Positions 1-9,343 of a DNA stretch of 64,000 nucleotides are shown here, one piece after another. Where the stretch lies: NCBI RefSeq assembly GCF_900078755.1, contig NZ_FKIH01000013.1; one strand, 5' to 3'. The translations under genes were made by a program, and so were the position numbers. How positions within the stretch are numbered: the stretch's first letter is position 1; every line of letters starts with the position of its first letter. The stretch is from Ichthyocystis sparus (GTDB lineage Bacteria > Pseudomonadota > Gammaproteobacteria > Burkholderiales > 2013Ark19i). A model generated the notes under the pieces. It was given only the letters and a program-made list of their open reading frames with translations, did not search any database and was not told the origin of the DNA.

Positions 1-495
1 AGATACGACCTTGTTCCAAAGAGACGACTGCCAGATTTCATCTGGATTACTTGAAAAAAGCTCTCCTTTTTTCCAAATAGCTAGCCAATCTGGTCTATAC
101 CTGTCATATCTTTCCCATATGTTAAGTAATTGCAAAGCCCAACGATATCTATGAACATCGGTAAAAGTTTCACTAGGAGCAAAATCGTGTTCGTGATGAT
201 TAGCGAGTTCACACCAAAGCTTATAAAGACGCTCACTTTGGTTTTTTTTAATGATTTTTTCATCAACACGCCCATCAAAGTAACCTACCATTGACCATAA
301 AAAAGTAGCCGGAAAATCAAAGGAAAAACCAATACAAACACCACTATTCTTAGTTACTTGGTAAGACAAAAAATCTGCGTGTCCTCTACTTGGAACAATA
401 AAGCGATGGGTCCTTTCCCAAATGCTCTCCTTGGAGAAGGAATTAAATACATCTAGGTCATTAAGTTGATTAATCAACTTTACCCGTATGGCCAC
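1..495 (-). CDS. recC: RecC, exodeoxyribonuclease V gamma subunit (N-terminal part)
   Basis: The frame is open from a GTG at 495 to the window edge, giving 165 residues of the N-terminus; the rest lies outside. It has the RecC opening: a short strand (AIRVKLINQ), then VPSRGHADFLSYQV, then a DFPATFLWSM block, and later a WERYDRYRPDWLAIW block followed by IWQSSLW. These correspond to the first helicase-like domain of RecC, the Chi-recognising subunit of the RecBCD end-processing nuclease. An in-frame stop at 538-540 limits how far upstream the start can be, and the GTG places the first strand where the family has it. The gene has no ATG near the expected start. Family call is by motif pattern. 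Confidence 0.8.
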   Translation of the reverse strand, partial: MAIRVKLINQLNDLDVFNSFSKESIWERTHRFIVPSRGHADFLSYQVTKNSGVCIGFSFDFPATFLWSMVGYFDGRVDEKIIKKNQSERLYKLWCELANHHEHDFAPSETFTDVHRYRWALQLLNIWERYDRYRPDWLAIWKKGELFSSNPDEIWQSSLWNKVVS

Positions 496-563
496 TATAT
501 ACCCAAATGTACAATTAACAGTCTTGACCGAGGTAGCCTAATTATACATAATGTCGACTTTGT

Positions 564-639
564 TCCTCGATAGCTCAGTTGGTAGAGCAACGGACTGTTA
601 ATCCGTGGGTCGTTGGTTCGAGTCCAACTCGAGGAGCCA
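564..639 (+). tRNA. tRNA-Asn (anticodon GTT)
   Basis: A full cloverleaf can be drawn. The acceptor TCCTCGA pairs with TCGAGGA, the D-arm has AGCTCAGTTGGTAGAGC, the anticodon loop CTGTTAA carries GTT, the T-arm has GGTTCGAGTCC, and a discriminator G is followed by an encoded CCA. The valS gene on the opposite strand runs 42 bases into this gene and uses its anticodon-loop region as a stop codon. Confidence 0.97.
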
Positions 640-3444
640 TATTCTGATCTTCTTAAGATTGTCATCTACTACCCTTATTTCGTCTTCGATGTTCCTAAGC
701 ATATCCTCGTTCTTCCTGATAACATGCTCTGGAGCTTTTGCGCGAAAGCCCGGTTGATCAAGCCTTTTTCGTATGGAGTCACTAGTAGACTTTAGTTTAG
801 CAAGTTCTTTTTCTAGTTTTTTTTCCTCATCTGCATGATCAACCGGAACATCAATAGCAATAATCAACCCATCAACCTGTTTCTTAGGAAACATTACGGC
901 ATCCATGTCATCTATAAAGCTTAGCTTACTTAATTTTGCCAATTCTAGCAGGTACCGACTATCGTATGGCCATGATCCCTTTCTTTCAACCAATAACGAC
1001 ACCCTTTGAGAAGGGGGCACATTCATTTCAGAACGAAGATTCCTAATGGTTGTAACCATTTTTTTAAAAGATGCCATAATATCTTCAGCTTCATCTTTCT
1101 TGCATGATGGATCATATTCTGGATAGGGAATCTCCAGTATTGAAGGCAAAGAATTCCTATGAACAAATGGTGATATCTTTTGCCATAACTCCTCAGTTAA
1201 GAAAGGAATAATCGGATGAGCTATACGTAATCCAATATCAAGCACGAGACACAGAACATATCTTGTGTGCGAAACAATATCAAAACTATCACTGGCAAGC
1301 TGTACCTTAGACATCTCAATATACCAGTCACAATATTCATCCCAAAAGAAAGAATGAATGGCTTGCGCAGCCCAATCAAAACGATACTGCTTAAAAGACT
1401 TATGAACAGTATCAACTAATCGATTCAGAGACGAAACAATCCACAGATCTACCCAAGATGAAAAAGTAAAGTCGCAACGAACAGACTTGTTTTCAACATT
1501 CATCAAAACGAAGCGAGAAGCATTCCAAAGCTTGTTACAAAAGTTTCGATAACCATAACATCGGTCCAAATCAAATTTTATGTCCCTTCCAGGACTGGCA
1601 AGAGAAGCAAAAGTAAACCTTAGTGAATCAGCACCGTAAGATGGAATACCTTGTGGAAACAGTTTCAATGTTCTTTCTACAATTTCTCTTTCTTTAGAAG
1701 GATTAATGAGGGCAGATGTTCTTTTTTTCAAAAGATCATCTAAAGAAATACCATCTATCAAATCTATGGGATCTAACACATTACCCTTAGATTTGGACAT
1801 CTTCTGACCTTCACTGTCTCGGATTAGACCGTGAACATAGACATCATGAAACGGAACCTTCCCAGTAATATAGTGTGTGAGCATAACCATTCTGGCAACC
1901 CAGAAGAATATAATGTCAAAACCAGTAACCAAAACAGAAGAAGGCAAATACAGGTCCAGAGCAATATTTGAAACATCAGGGTAACCTGGGGTCCATCCTA
2001 ATGAAGAGAAGGGCCAAAGAGCAGACGAAAACCATGTATCTAAAACATCATCATCTTGACTTAAGTCTCCATAATACCCATCTTGCTTAGCTAATTGAGT
2101 AGCTTCATCTAAATTATGGGCAACCCAAACACGACCATCATCAGAAAACCAGGCTGGGATACGATGTCCCCACCAAAGCTGACGTGATATACACCAATCC
2201 TGAATATTTGACAGCCACTGATGGTATGTGTTGTACCAATTTTCTGGAATAAAATTTATTGTCTTATTTTTGCATAAATTTAGAGCCGGCTCAGATAGCA
2301 CAGCCCACCCGCCAGGACGACCATCATCTTGGGCGACTCTAGTTAAATCAACAAACCATTGGTTAGTAATACGTGGTTCTAAAACAACACCACTTCTATC
2401 CCCCCTAGGAATAACAAGACGATGAGGTTTACTATCCACGAGCAATCCTGAATCTTCAAGATCCCGTAATAGAAGCTTACGTGCTTCATAACGGTCCAAG
2501 TTACGGTAAGCTTCTGGAACTTCATCATTAAGTCGAGCCTCATCATCAAAAATAGATAAAAACGGCAACGAGTGCTTAATGGCTCTCTCATAATCCTCGA
2601 AATCATGAGAAGGGGTTACCTTTACGCATCCTGTTCCAAAATGAGGATCGACCGACTCATCAGCAATTATCGTAATAATACGACCACATAATGGAACAAC
2701 TACTTTCCTACCTATCCAGGATTTATATAGATTATCTCCGGGATGAACGGCAATTGCCATATCACCAAATAGTGTCTCAGGACGTGTAGTAGCCACAACA
2801 ATCCTACCGTTACCATCGACAGCATTGTAAGATATGTGCCATATTGATCCATCTTCCTCAGAATTAACAACTTCCAAGTCAGAAACAGCCGTCTTTAAAA
2901 AAGGGTCCCAATTTATCATTTTTTTGCCGCGATAAATTAATCCATCGCGGTACAAACGCACGAACACAGCTATCACATTCTGTGATAATTTTGGATCGAG
3001 GGTAAAAATATCTCGAGACCAGTCACAGCCGACACCTAAGCGGCGCATCTGAGAAGTAATAATACCGCCAGACTTATCCTTCCACTCCCAAACCTTCTCT
3101 AAAAAACCTTCTCGACCTATCTCGTAGCGCGTCTTTCCTTCACGGGCTAACTGTCTCTCTACAACAATCTGTGTTGCTATACCAGCATGATCAGTACCTG
3201 GCTGCCATAGAGTGTTATACCCACAAAGGCGATGATACCGAACTAAAATATCCATCAAGGTTTGGTTGAAGCCATGGCCCATATGCAATGTACCAGTTAC
3301 ATTAGGGGGAGGAAGCAATATGCAAAACTGCTTGCCTTTCTTAGAGATATCACAACCCATGTTAAAGTAGCCGCGCTTAGACCACTCATTGCTCCAAAAT
3401 GACTCTATATTAGCGGAGTCATAACCCTTAGATAATAACGACAC
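598..3444 (-). CDS. valS: Valyl-tRNA synthetase
   Basis: Class I synthetase that charges tRNA-Val. The 948 residues match the usual length of about 950. The HIGH-type motif HMGH sits at residues 54-57 after PPPNVTGTL, and KMSKSKGN is near residue 547. The editing domain (ATTRPETLFGD, CVKVTPSHDFEDYE) and the anticodon-binding domain are intact, and the protein ends in the usual C-terminal coiled coil. The last dozen or so residues (about WLLELDSNQRPTD) are read from the antisense of tRNA-Asn, and the TAA stop is the complement of two anticodon bases plus base 37. In many proteobacteria valS follows pepA-holC; here that pair lies about 4 kb away on the other strand, so the cluster has been rearranged. 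Confidence 0.98.
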   Translation of the reverse strand: MSLLSKGYDSANIESFWSNEWSKRGYFNMGCDISKKGKQFCILLPPPNVTGTLHMGHGFNQTLMDILVRYHRLCGYNTLWQPGTDHAGIATQIVVERQLAREGKTRYEIGREGFLEKVWEWKDKSGGIITSQMRRLGVGCDWSRDIFTLDPKLSQNVIAVFVRLYRDGLIYRGKKMINWDPFLKTAVSDLEVVNSEEDGSIWHISYNAVDGNGRIVVATTRPETLFGDMAIAVHPGDNLYKSWIGRKVVVPLCGRIITIIADESVDPHFGTGCVKVTPSHDFEDYERAIKHSLPFLSIFDDEARLNDEVPEAYRNLDRYEARKLLLRDLEDSGLLVDSKPHRLVIPRGDRSGVVLEPRITNQWFVDLTRVAQDDGRPGGWAVLSEPALNLCKNKTINFIPENWYNTYHQWLSNIQDWCISRQLWWGHRIPAWFSDDGRVWVAHNLDEATQLAKQDGYYGDLSQDDDVLDTWFSSALWPFSSLGWTPGYPDVSNIALDLYLPSSVLVTGFDIIFFWVARMVMLTHYITGKVPFHDVYVHGLIRDSEGQKMSKSKGNVLDPIDLIDGISLDDLLKKRTSALINPSKEREIVERTLKLFPQGIPSYGADSLRFTFASLASPGRDIKFDLDRCYGYRNFCNKLWNASRFVLMNVENKSVRCDFTFSSWVDLWIVSSLNRLVDTVHKSFKQYRFDWAAQAIHSFFWDEYCDWYIEMSKVQLASDSFDIVSHTRYVLCLVLDIGLRIAHPIIPFLTEELWQKISPFVHRNSLPSILEIPYPEYDPSCKKDEAEDIMASFKKMVTTIRNLRSEMNVPPSQRVSLLVERKGSWPYDSRYLLELAKLSKLSFIDDMDAVMFPKKQVDGLIIAIDVPVDHADEEKKLEKELAKLKSTSDSIRKRLDQPGFRAKAPEHVIRKNEDMLRNIEDEIRVVDDNLKKIRIWLLELDSNQRPTD

Positions 3445-3459
3445 AAATACCTCAATTCT

Positions 3460-4545
3460 TTACAGCAAACATTGAACATCAACAAAGCCAGACATATCAC
3501 TAAATGCCTGTTCAGAAATTGTCGACAAGGAATATAGATGGTGGAAATTGTGCGTCATGTTAGGATAAGTACGCAACCTAAGATTTTCACTAAAATGCGA
3601 TGCACGATCAAACATATCTTGCATAGAAGAAACAAAGATATCGTCTTGGCCGATTTGAATCAGTATCGGTGGTAATTTAGACCATGATCTATCAACATCA
3701 AAGCTATCAGGAAAACCCATCAAGCGCATATATGAAGAAACGTGATCGGGCAGCAACCAATCACCCTTACGTTCGTTGCTGCCAAGAAAAAGATTATCAC
3801 AAGATGTAGGAATAAAAGGACTCATAAGTACGGCACATGAAGGATGAGGTAGCGATCTTTTTTCTATGTTCAACAACAACGAAAGTGCCAACGACGCTCC
3901 CCAGGATTGTCCTATAACAATAATCTTCGAGGGAGAAATGCCCTGTTTTAGAAGATATTGATAGGACATAAGTGCATCATCGTACTGAGCCAAAAATTTG
4001 TGCTCTGGGGCTAATCGATATCGCGGTATAAAAACCCTAGCCCTTAGACAAGATAAAAGAACATGAGGAAAACATTTCTCCACTGTGGAAAAAAACAATC
4101 CACCACCGTGAAAATACAGCACAACCCTATCGTCCGAGGATACAATCCACTGAGAAGTCAAGTATTGAAAATTATCTTCAACACAAGTAAATGCAGATTG
4201 TGGAAACGGGCAAAAAGAGCAAGAATCCAAGAATTTCCTTGCATCATTAACCCTAGATCCATCAAGCTCAGATAGGTAGAGAAACGATCCAATCTGCCTA
4301 CGACGAAATTGATTTAGAAATGATAGGCAGCGATTAGTGGGAGTAAGCCCCGATGAAAAAAAACGCCTCAAGTGAGGTAAAACTAGCAAATCAGAAACAG
4401 CTCTTAAACTATTCTTAGTATTCTGTAGAAAAGAAAATGATAGATGTAACATAAAGTAAAAGTCTCCTAAAAATGTACCTTCGGCCCTTCCCGTAGCGCA
4501 GAGACAATACCCAACCAACATCATCAAAATCGTTAAAAGCACCAT
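3460..4545 (-). CDS. Alpha/beta hydrolase of the hormone-sensitive-lipase type
   Basis: Probable carboxylesterase or lipase. It has the oxyanion-hole motif HGGG (residue 146 onward), the family motif YRLAPEH, the nucleophile elbow GQSWG with Ser near 214, an acid residue in GQDDIF, and the catalytic His in NMTHNF. The natural substrate cannot be read from sequence. The start is uncertain. The ATG at 4545 gives a hydrophobic N-terminus that could be a signal anchor (LLTILMMLVGYCLC). The ATG at 4452 has an AGGAG upstream, although 11 bases away, and gives a normal distance to HGGG. It follows the RDD-protein gene by 40 bases on the same strand, so the two are probably co-transcribed. Confidence 0.85.
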   Translation of the reverse strand: MVLLTILMMLVGYCLCATGRAEGTFLGDFYFMLHLSFSFLQNTKNSLRAVSDLLVLPHLRRFFSSGLTPTNRCLSFLNQFRRRQIGSFLYLSELDGSRVNDARKFLDSCSFCPFPQSAFTCVEDNFQYLTSQWIVSSDDRVVLYFHGGGLFFSTVEKCFPHVLLSCLRARVFIPRYRLAPEHKFLAQYDDALMSYQYLLKQGISPSKIIVIGQSWGASLALSLLLNIEKRSLPHPSCAVLMSPFIPTSCDNLFLGSNERKGDWLLPDHVSSYMRLMGFPDSFDVDRSWSKLPPILIQIGQDDIFVSSMQDMFDRASHFSENLRLRTYPNMTHNFHHLYSLSTISEQAFSDMSGFVDVQCLL

Positions 4546-4585
4546 ACATACTATTAAAAAACAACATCATATAATCACTCCAAAT

Positions 4586-5056
4586 CTAAGAATCACGATC
4601 AACAGAAATTAACATAGTCTTACACCAGCGATCATGTAAAAACAGTCTATCTTTGTCTACCAGAAACCAAATAAAATTTACTGGAAAAGTCATAAATACA
4701 ATAAAATATCTCATCCAGAGTCTTTTCCAAGTTAGTTCGTCCCCGTTACGACAAACTAAACGAATGCGCCAAGATTTCATGGCCAAAGTTTGTCCGGATT
4801 TGTGCCAGCAGTAGGTATAGTAAAAACCAACAACAAATAAAAACACCAGCTGCAATGACAGCGAAGCCCAATCAGCAAGTGGTACAAGGTGCAAACTTCC
4901 ATGGGTAGGAACAACACCAAACAAGTACTCTAGGACAGTAGAACAAATAGCTAGAGCTACTAACACTGAAGACAAAAACAATAGCTCATACAAAATTGAC
5001 AAAAAACAACGCCCCACAGAAGCCCGAACCGCACTATGAGTAGAAGATTTCAGCAT
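4586..5056 (-). CDS. RDD family membrane protein
   Basis: A 156-residue protein with three to four hydrophobic segments. The C-terminal half has the RDD-family layout: SWRIRLVCRNGDELTWKRL, a membrane helix, then a charged DKDRLFLHDRWCKTMLI stretch that matches the family's HDR-A-T ending. RDD proteins are small inner-membrane proteins; some have been linked to ion transport, but the role of this one is unknown. It is the first gene of a likely two-gene unit with the downstream hydrolase and is transcribed away from tsaE. Confidence 0.75.
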   Translation of the reverse strand: MLKSSTHSAVRASVGRCFLSILYELLFLSSVLVALAICSTVLEYLFGVVPTHGSLHLVPLADWASLSLQLVFLFVVGFYYTYCWHKSGQTLAMKSWRIRLVCRNGDELTWKRLWMRYFIVFMTFPVNFIWFLVDKDRLFLHDRWCKTMLISVDRDS

Positions 5057-5156
5057 AACTTTTCTCTTCCCTCGCTACGAGGTAATAAATAATTGTAGAA
5101 TAGCAGAAAATACCTATATCACACGGTCCGTAAGGACATTACTATTAGCAGGTACC

Positions 5157-5648
5157 ATGTCAATAGTCACCGGAAAGTATATGCTCCCTGGGGTAGTGGC
5201 AACAAAACTATGGGGAGGAAAGCTAGCTACTGCGATAGCGAAGAACGAGTATTTTATCACAAGAGGAGCAACAATTTACTTAAGTGGTGATCTTGGAAGT
5301 GGTAAAACCACCCTTGTACAAGGATTACTCAGCAAATTAGGAGTTACTGGGGCAATTCAAAGCCCGACTTTCAACCTTATACACACATACTCTATACCTC
5401 CTATAGAAGCAACGCACGTTGATCTTTATCGTATAACCAACCCCATAGCCGCTGCCACACTAGACTTGGAACTTTACCACGAGCGTCCTATGTCCATTCT
5501 AGCTATTGAATGGGCAGAAAATGGACTTCCAGTAATACCAAAAGCAGATATCCAAATAAGCATGGATGAAAATAATCGTGGTAACGGGAGAGTTATCATA
5601 CTATCTGTAATTAATAGTGCATTCAGTAGTGTCATTTCGGAAATGTAG
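5157..5648 (+). CDS. tsaE: TsaE, ATPase of the tRNA t6A-forming complex
   Basis: TsaE is the P-loop ATPase that works with TsaB and TsaD to place threonylcarbamoyl on A37 of tRNAs that read ANN codons. The Walker A motif GDLGSGKTT is at residues 44-52. It is followed by the family blocks SPTFNLIHTY, THVDLYRI and ILAIEWAENG. The 163 residues fit the family. The start at 5157 is the first ATG; a second Met at residue 9 could also serve. It reads in the same direction as pepA but is separated by a 123-base gap, so pepA may have its own promoter. Confidence 0.93.
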   Translation: MSIVTGKYMLPGVVATKLWGGKLATAIAKNEYFITRGATIYLSGDLGSGKTTLVQGLLSKLGVTGAIQSPTFNLIHTYSIPPIEATHVDLYRITNPIAAATLDLELYHERPMSILAIEWAENGLPVIPKADIQISMDENNRGNGRVIILSVINSAFSSVISEM

Positions 5649-5771
5649 GGACACATCATTTTTAAATATGCAGAATATTTTGATTGGCTATACTCCAGTA
5701 TTTTAGTATAAAATCCGGGTACAGTTGAGCTTGACACGGAAAATTGAACTTTCTGACCTTGGGAGAAGAGT

Positions 5772-7277
5772 GTGGCGTTAGATTTTAAATATGTAGCTGA
5801 CAAGGACATATCTGCTCTAGAAACATCTTGTGCAGTTTTCTTCTCATCATCCCTTGAGGAAGAATTTACTCACATAAATGCAAAATGGGCACACGTTGCT
5901 CATTCTGCTCAACGGGAATCGCGTTTTTCTCGTAAAGTGGGATCATCATTTCTGATCAACTTATGGGGGGAGGATACCAAGGTCAAAAATGTACTAATAG
6001 TACCTCTTGGAGAAAACAAGGAAGAACAAACTCATCATGATTATCATAAAGCGATAACTGAAGCATGGAAAAAACTTGCTGAGCTACGGATAGAGGATGC
6101 AGTATTTATCCTTCCCAGCGATGATTGTGTATGGATGGTTAGACAAATAGTTTTAGTTGGGGAACATGTACTGTACAACTACAATGATATGCGCTCTAAA
6201 ATCAGCGATGATCATACATCTACTTTTAGTAAAGCCTGGTTGTTTGTTAGCAAACAAGGTCCTAAAACGGATTCCCTCGATGGGGTGCTTAAAGAATCCA
6301 TGTCGATAGCAGCTGGTATAAGTCTTACAAAGGATTTAGGAAATGCCCCTGCTAATATCTGCACTCCCTACTATTTGTCATTACGCGCTAAAGCTCTCTC
6401 CTCTGAAATGGGAATGACCGCGAACACCATTTCCTTAGAACAAGCAAAGGAAATGGGTATGGGAGCGTTTGCTGCGGTATCTCAAGGATCTAAGGAACCA
6501 GCATGCCTGATCGAGATTAGCTATAAAAATTCCCCCAATAAGAATGACTCGCCTTATGTGTTAGTTGGTAAGGGTGTAACTTTTGATAGTGGTGGCATAT
6601 CTATAAAACCATCTGCATGCATGGATGAAATGAAATTTGATATGTGTGGGGCAGCAGCAGTCCTTGGCGTCATGAAAGCAGTTGCTCTCTTGAAGTTGCC
6701 TATAAACGTTGTAGGAATCATACCAGCAACTGAAAATATGCCAGGTGGCTGTGCAACTAGGCCGGGTGATATAGTTAAAACTATGAGTGGGCAAACAGTT
6801 GAGATACTTAATACTGATGCTGAGGGAAGGCTTATTCTTTGCGATGCCCTAACGTATGTAGAAAGATTTAGCCCTAAGGTAGTTGTGGATATCGCCACCC
6901 TAACTGGAGCGTGTGTTGTTGCTCTGGGAAATGAGGCCGCGGCAATTTACACGCGTCCTGAAGATTATTCTATAAGAAATGATATAGTTTCTGCAGGAGA
7001 AAAAACATTGGATAGAGCATGGCCTATGCCTCTATGGGAAGAATATCAAGAGCAACTTAAGAGCAAATTTGCTGATTTCGCAAATATAGGAACACGGTGG
7101 GGCGGATCAGTAACTGCTGCATGTTTTCTGTCACGATTTACTAGAAACTACAAATGGGCTCATCTTGACATAGCTGGTGTGGCTTGGGTATCTGGACAAG
7201 GAACAGCAGAGGCTACAGGTAGACCTGTAGCTATGTTAAGTCAGTGGTTAATTTCACAAAGTAACGTTGTATCCTAG
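5772..7277 (+). CDS. pepA: Cytosol (leucyl) aminopeptidase, M17 family
   Basis: A di-metal aminopeptidase that removes N-terminal residues from peptides. In some bacteria the same protein also binds DNA. Metal and active-site motifs are present: VGKGVTFDSGG at 265-275 with the catalytic Lys, and the signature NTDAEGRL at 347-354 with metal ligands and the bicarbonate-site Arg. The 501 residues match the usual length. The GTG start at 5772 has a GGGAG six bases upstream. The last bases overlap the likely start of holC, so pepA-holC is an operon, as in many proteobacteria. Confidence 0.97.
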   Translation: MALDFKYVADKDISALETSCAVFFSSSLEEEFTHINAKWAHVAHSAQRESRFSRKVGSSFLINLWGEDTKVKNVLIVPLGENKEEQTHHDYHKAITEAWKKLAELRIEDAVFILPSDDCVWMVRQIVLVGEHVLYNYNDMRSKISDDHTSTFSKAWLFVSKQGPKTDSLDGVLKESMSIAAGISLTKDLGNAPANICTPYYLSLRAKALSSEMGMTANTISLEQAKEMGMGAFAAVSQGSKEPACLIEISYKNSPNKNDSPYVLVGKGVTFDSGGISIKPSACMDEMKFDMCGAAAVLGVMKAVALLKLPINVVGIIPATENMPGGCATRPGDIVKTMSGQTVEILNTDAEGRLILCDALTYVERFSPKVVVDIATLTGACVVALGNEAAAIYTRPEDYSIRNDIVSAGEKTLDRAWPMPLWEEYQEQLKSKFADFANIGTRWGGSVTAACFLSRFTRNYKWAHLDIAGVAWVSGQGTAEATGRPVAMLSQWLISQSNVVS

Positions 7278-7731
7278 CGCTGTGATTTATCCTGAGGTTT
7301 TGTTTTGTTTTAACGCACCTAAGCGCATTTTTAGTGCGTGTCAGATCATCTGTGAGCATTACCAAAAAATGCCTGATAGAAGAACCCTCGTATTCTGTCC
7401 TAGCAAGTCTTTAGCAAACGATCTAGACAACCTTCTTTGGCGTTTTCAGAAAATGTCGTTTGTGCCACACTCAGTCTATGGTTCACCCGTGTCAGATTAT
7501 ACTAACGTATTAATAATACATCATCGAATTGACGTCTTTGAAGGTGGTACATTAGTCATAAGTATCATGGATCAATTACTAGAAAATTGGGAAAGAGCCA
7601 CCAAGATAGTAGAGATAGTATCGATAGACAACAATAAAGAGAAGAGTTTAGCAAGACAGAGATTCTGTACATACCGTAAGCTATGCAAGAACTTTAATTC
7701 CATTGATCTTTCAAAGACAGACATGACATAA
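7267..7731 (+). CDS. holC: DNA polymerase III chi subunit
   Basis: Chi is the clamp-loader accessory subunit that links DNA polymerase III to single-strand-binding protein. The family signals are visible: RTLVFCPSKSLANDLDNLLWRF, the SFVPHSVYGSP block, a central DQLLENWERATKIVEIV, and the closing ARQRFCTYRKL. The start is either TTG at 7267, overlapping pepA by 11 bases, or GTG at 7282 just past it. HolC proteins usually begin directly with the first beta strand, which slightly favours the GTG. Position directly after pepA is the classic arrangement and supports the call. Confidence 0.87.
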   Translation: MYPSAVIYPEVLFCFNAPKRIFSACQIICEHYQKMPDRRTLVFCPSKSLANDLDNLLWRFQKMSFVPHSVYGSPVSDYTNVLIIHHRIDVFEGGTLVISIMDQLLENWERATKIVEIVSIDNNKEKSLARQRFCTYRKLCKNFNSIDLSKTDMT

Positions 7732-8016
7732 GGGTAATAACACATATTGTTACTTAGCATAATTTATAATGGAACTTAGACTATTAGTAGGAAGTATAAA
7801 TTACTCTGCTAGTCGCTGTTTTTGCATCATTTTACATAGGCATTTATTTAAATGATAATGAAGATCGCTTGTATAAACTAGGAATGGATACCATTTGCGT
7901 GGTGTCGGTTAATGTTGTACAAAAACAATGTATATTAACATATGTTAGTTGGTGTCGTTATACTGCTGCCTCATGAGGGTTTCAACTCCGAGGTTTTACT
8001 TGAAAAGGACTGAGCC

Positions 8017-9129
8017 GTGAAGAAGAAGTTATCCATTGTAGCTGCCGTTGTTAGCACGCTGCTTGTTGCAGGGTGTTTTGATATCAATAATGAAGACGAT
8101 CACAAAAAGACTGACAGTCTCTCTTTGAAACAGCTTATTGAGTATGGCTCCGCCACAAATACTGGGCCTGCGGGGTTATACATCAAAGACGATGGCACGT
8201 TAGTAGCAGTTGGGCCAGGGTCTGGTGGTACTAAATCGGGTGAAATTTTTGTAGCTGATCCAGGAAGCTCCGATCTTGTTGCTAAAATTGTAAAAACTAC
8301 CGGGATACAGACTTACTTTGGTTTCCATTCTTTAACATATAGCCCAACAAGAGATTCTTTCTTTATCTGCTCAAATCCCAAAATAGCAAGTCCTGTATCC
8401 CTGCCTACCGTTGTGGAGTTTAAGGTTAACCAGGCTGGAGAGTACGCATGGACCTCAGTAATGAATCTTGGCACTCCCGGTATTCAGCCTAATCAAATAT
8501 GTAAGTCACTAGCAGTTATAGAAAATAGGATCTTTGTTATAAACGCTTCTGCAATTGATGATAGATACCCGGCCATGTACTGGGCTGATCTACCAGACAA
8601 GGCCGCGCCATCAGCAAATATGAAAATGGCATTCCAATACAGTCAACTAGGACTTAAACGCTCTCAGTTGTTGAGATTCACCTTAATGGATATGGCTTTA
8701 GAAAAAGATATGCCTCTCAACATGTATAACTTCTACCTCCTAGACAGGGGAAGAAACTCTATAGATAAGGTGTCGTTAGTTTACAACACCACCTTAAATG
8801 TCATGGAATTAAGAGATGTTATCCCTATGGGATATGATCCTATTTCCATTAATGAGCCTTCTGCATTAGTTAACTTAAACAACAGTAAATTTTTAGTTGC
8901 AAATGGATTGAATCCATCATCTAAATCATTTATATATGAGCTACTGTATAGTCAAAACCCTGCCGTCCTTCCAAAACAATATCTACTTGCTGAATCTTAT
9001 GCCCCCATTTACTCCATGATAATGGGAAAAAGCAGGGATAACAGTGGTCAATCTTTGTATGCAGCAATTCCATATAAAGAAACTACTTCAAACAAATTCT
9101 ATGTATCGGAGTATACGTTTACTGGGTAG
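8017..9129 (+). CDS. Exported lipoprotein, family A member 1
   Basis: This is the first of nine intact paralogues, a family I do not recognise. It has a signal peptide with lipobox LVAGC and lipidated Cys20. Shared family landmarks follow: an early block (GLYIKDDGTLVAVGPGSG, GEIFVAD), then FICSNPK, then an AGEYAWTSVMNLG block, then ICKSLAVIENRIFVIN, then a tail ending in a Ser-Met-Ile-Met-Gly-Lys stretch. The two Cys in FICSNP and QICKSL are kept in every member. The strand-rich repeats resemble a beta-propeller, but that is a guess. The GTG start at 8017 has an AAAGGA seven bases upstream and is followed by Lys-Lys-Lys. A strong hairpin terminator lies downstream, so it is probably transcribed on its own. 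Confidence 0.85.
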   Translation: MKKKLSIVAAVVSTLLVAGCFDINNEDDHKKTDSLSLKQLIEYGSATNTGPAGLYIKDDGTLVAVGPGSGGTKSGEIFVADPGSSDLVAKIVKTTGIQTYFGFHSLTYSPTRDSFFICSNPKIASPVSLPTVVEFKVNQAGEYAWTSVMNLGTPGIQPNQICKSLAVIENRIFVINASAIDDRYPAMYWADLPDKAAPSANMKMAFQYSQLGLKRSQLLRFTLMDMALEKDMPLNMYNFYLLDRGRNSIDKVSLVYNTTLNVMELRDVIPMGYDPISINEPSALVNLNNSKFLVANGLNPSSKSFIYELLYSQNPAVLPKQYLLAESYAPIYSMIMGKSRDNSGQSLYAAIPYKETTSNKFYVSEYTFTG

Positions 9130-9145
9130 CTATTTACTAGGTCAT

Positions 9146-9186
9146 ACTGATTGCTCCTTAATTGGGGCAATCAGTTTGTTTTTGCT
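9146..9186 (+). terminator. Rho-independent terminator after family A member 1
   Basis: ACTGATTGCTCC and GGGGCAATCAGT form a 12-bp stem with one G-U pair and a 5-base loop, followed by a T-rich tail. It starts 17 bases after the stop codon. Confidence 0.85.
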
Positions 9187-9343
9187 TTGTCTAGCGGGTC
9201 TTATCTCTTGATAGCCGTTTACCTCCGTGTGATATAACAAAAAAATAACATTGTCCTACAATAAGTGTTACCATCCAAAATGTGGAATATCAGTTATACC
9301 CCATCCACTATATGTGTACATCTTTAATAAAAAGGACTTGTTT

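Noticed and set aside
5649..5771. Promoter between tsaE and pepA
   Set aside because: A TATAAA-like box is present, but no -35 box at a normal distance could be supported.
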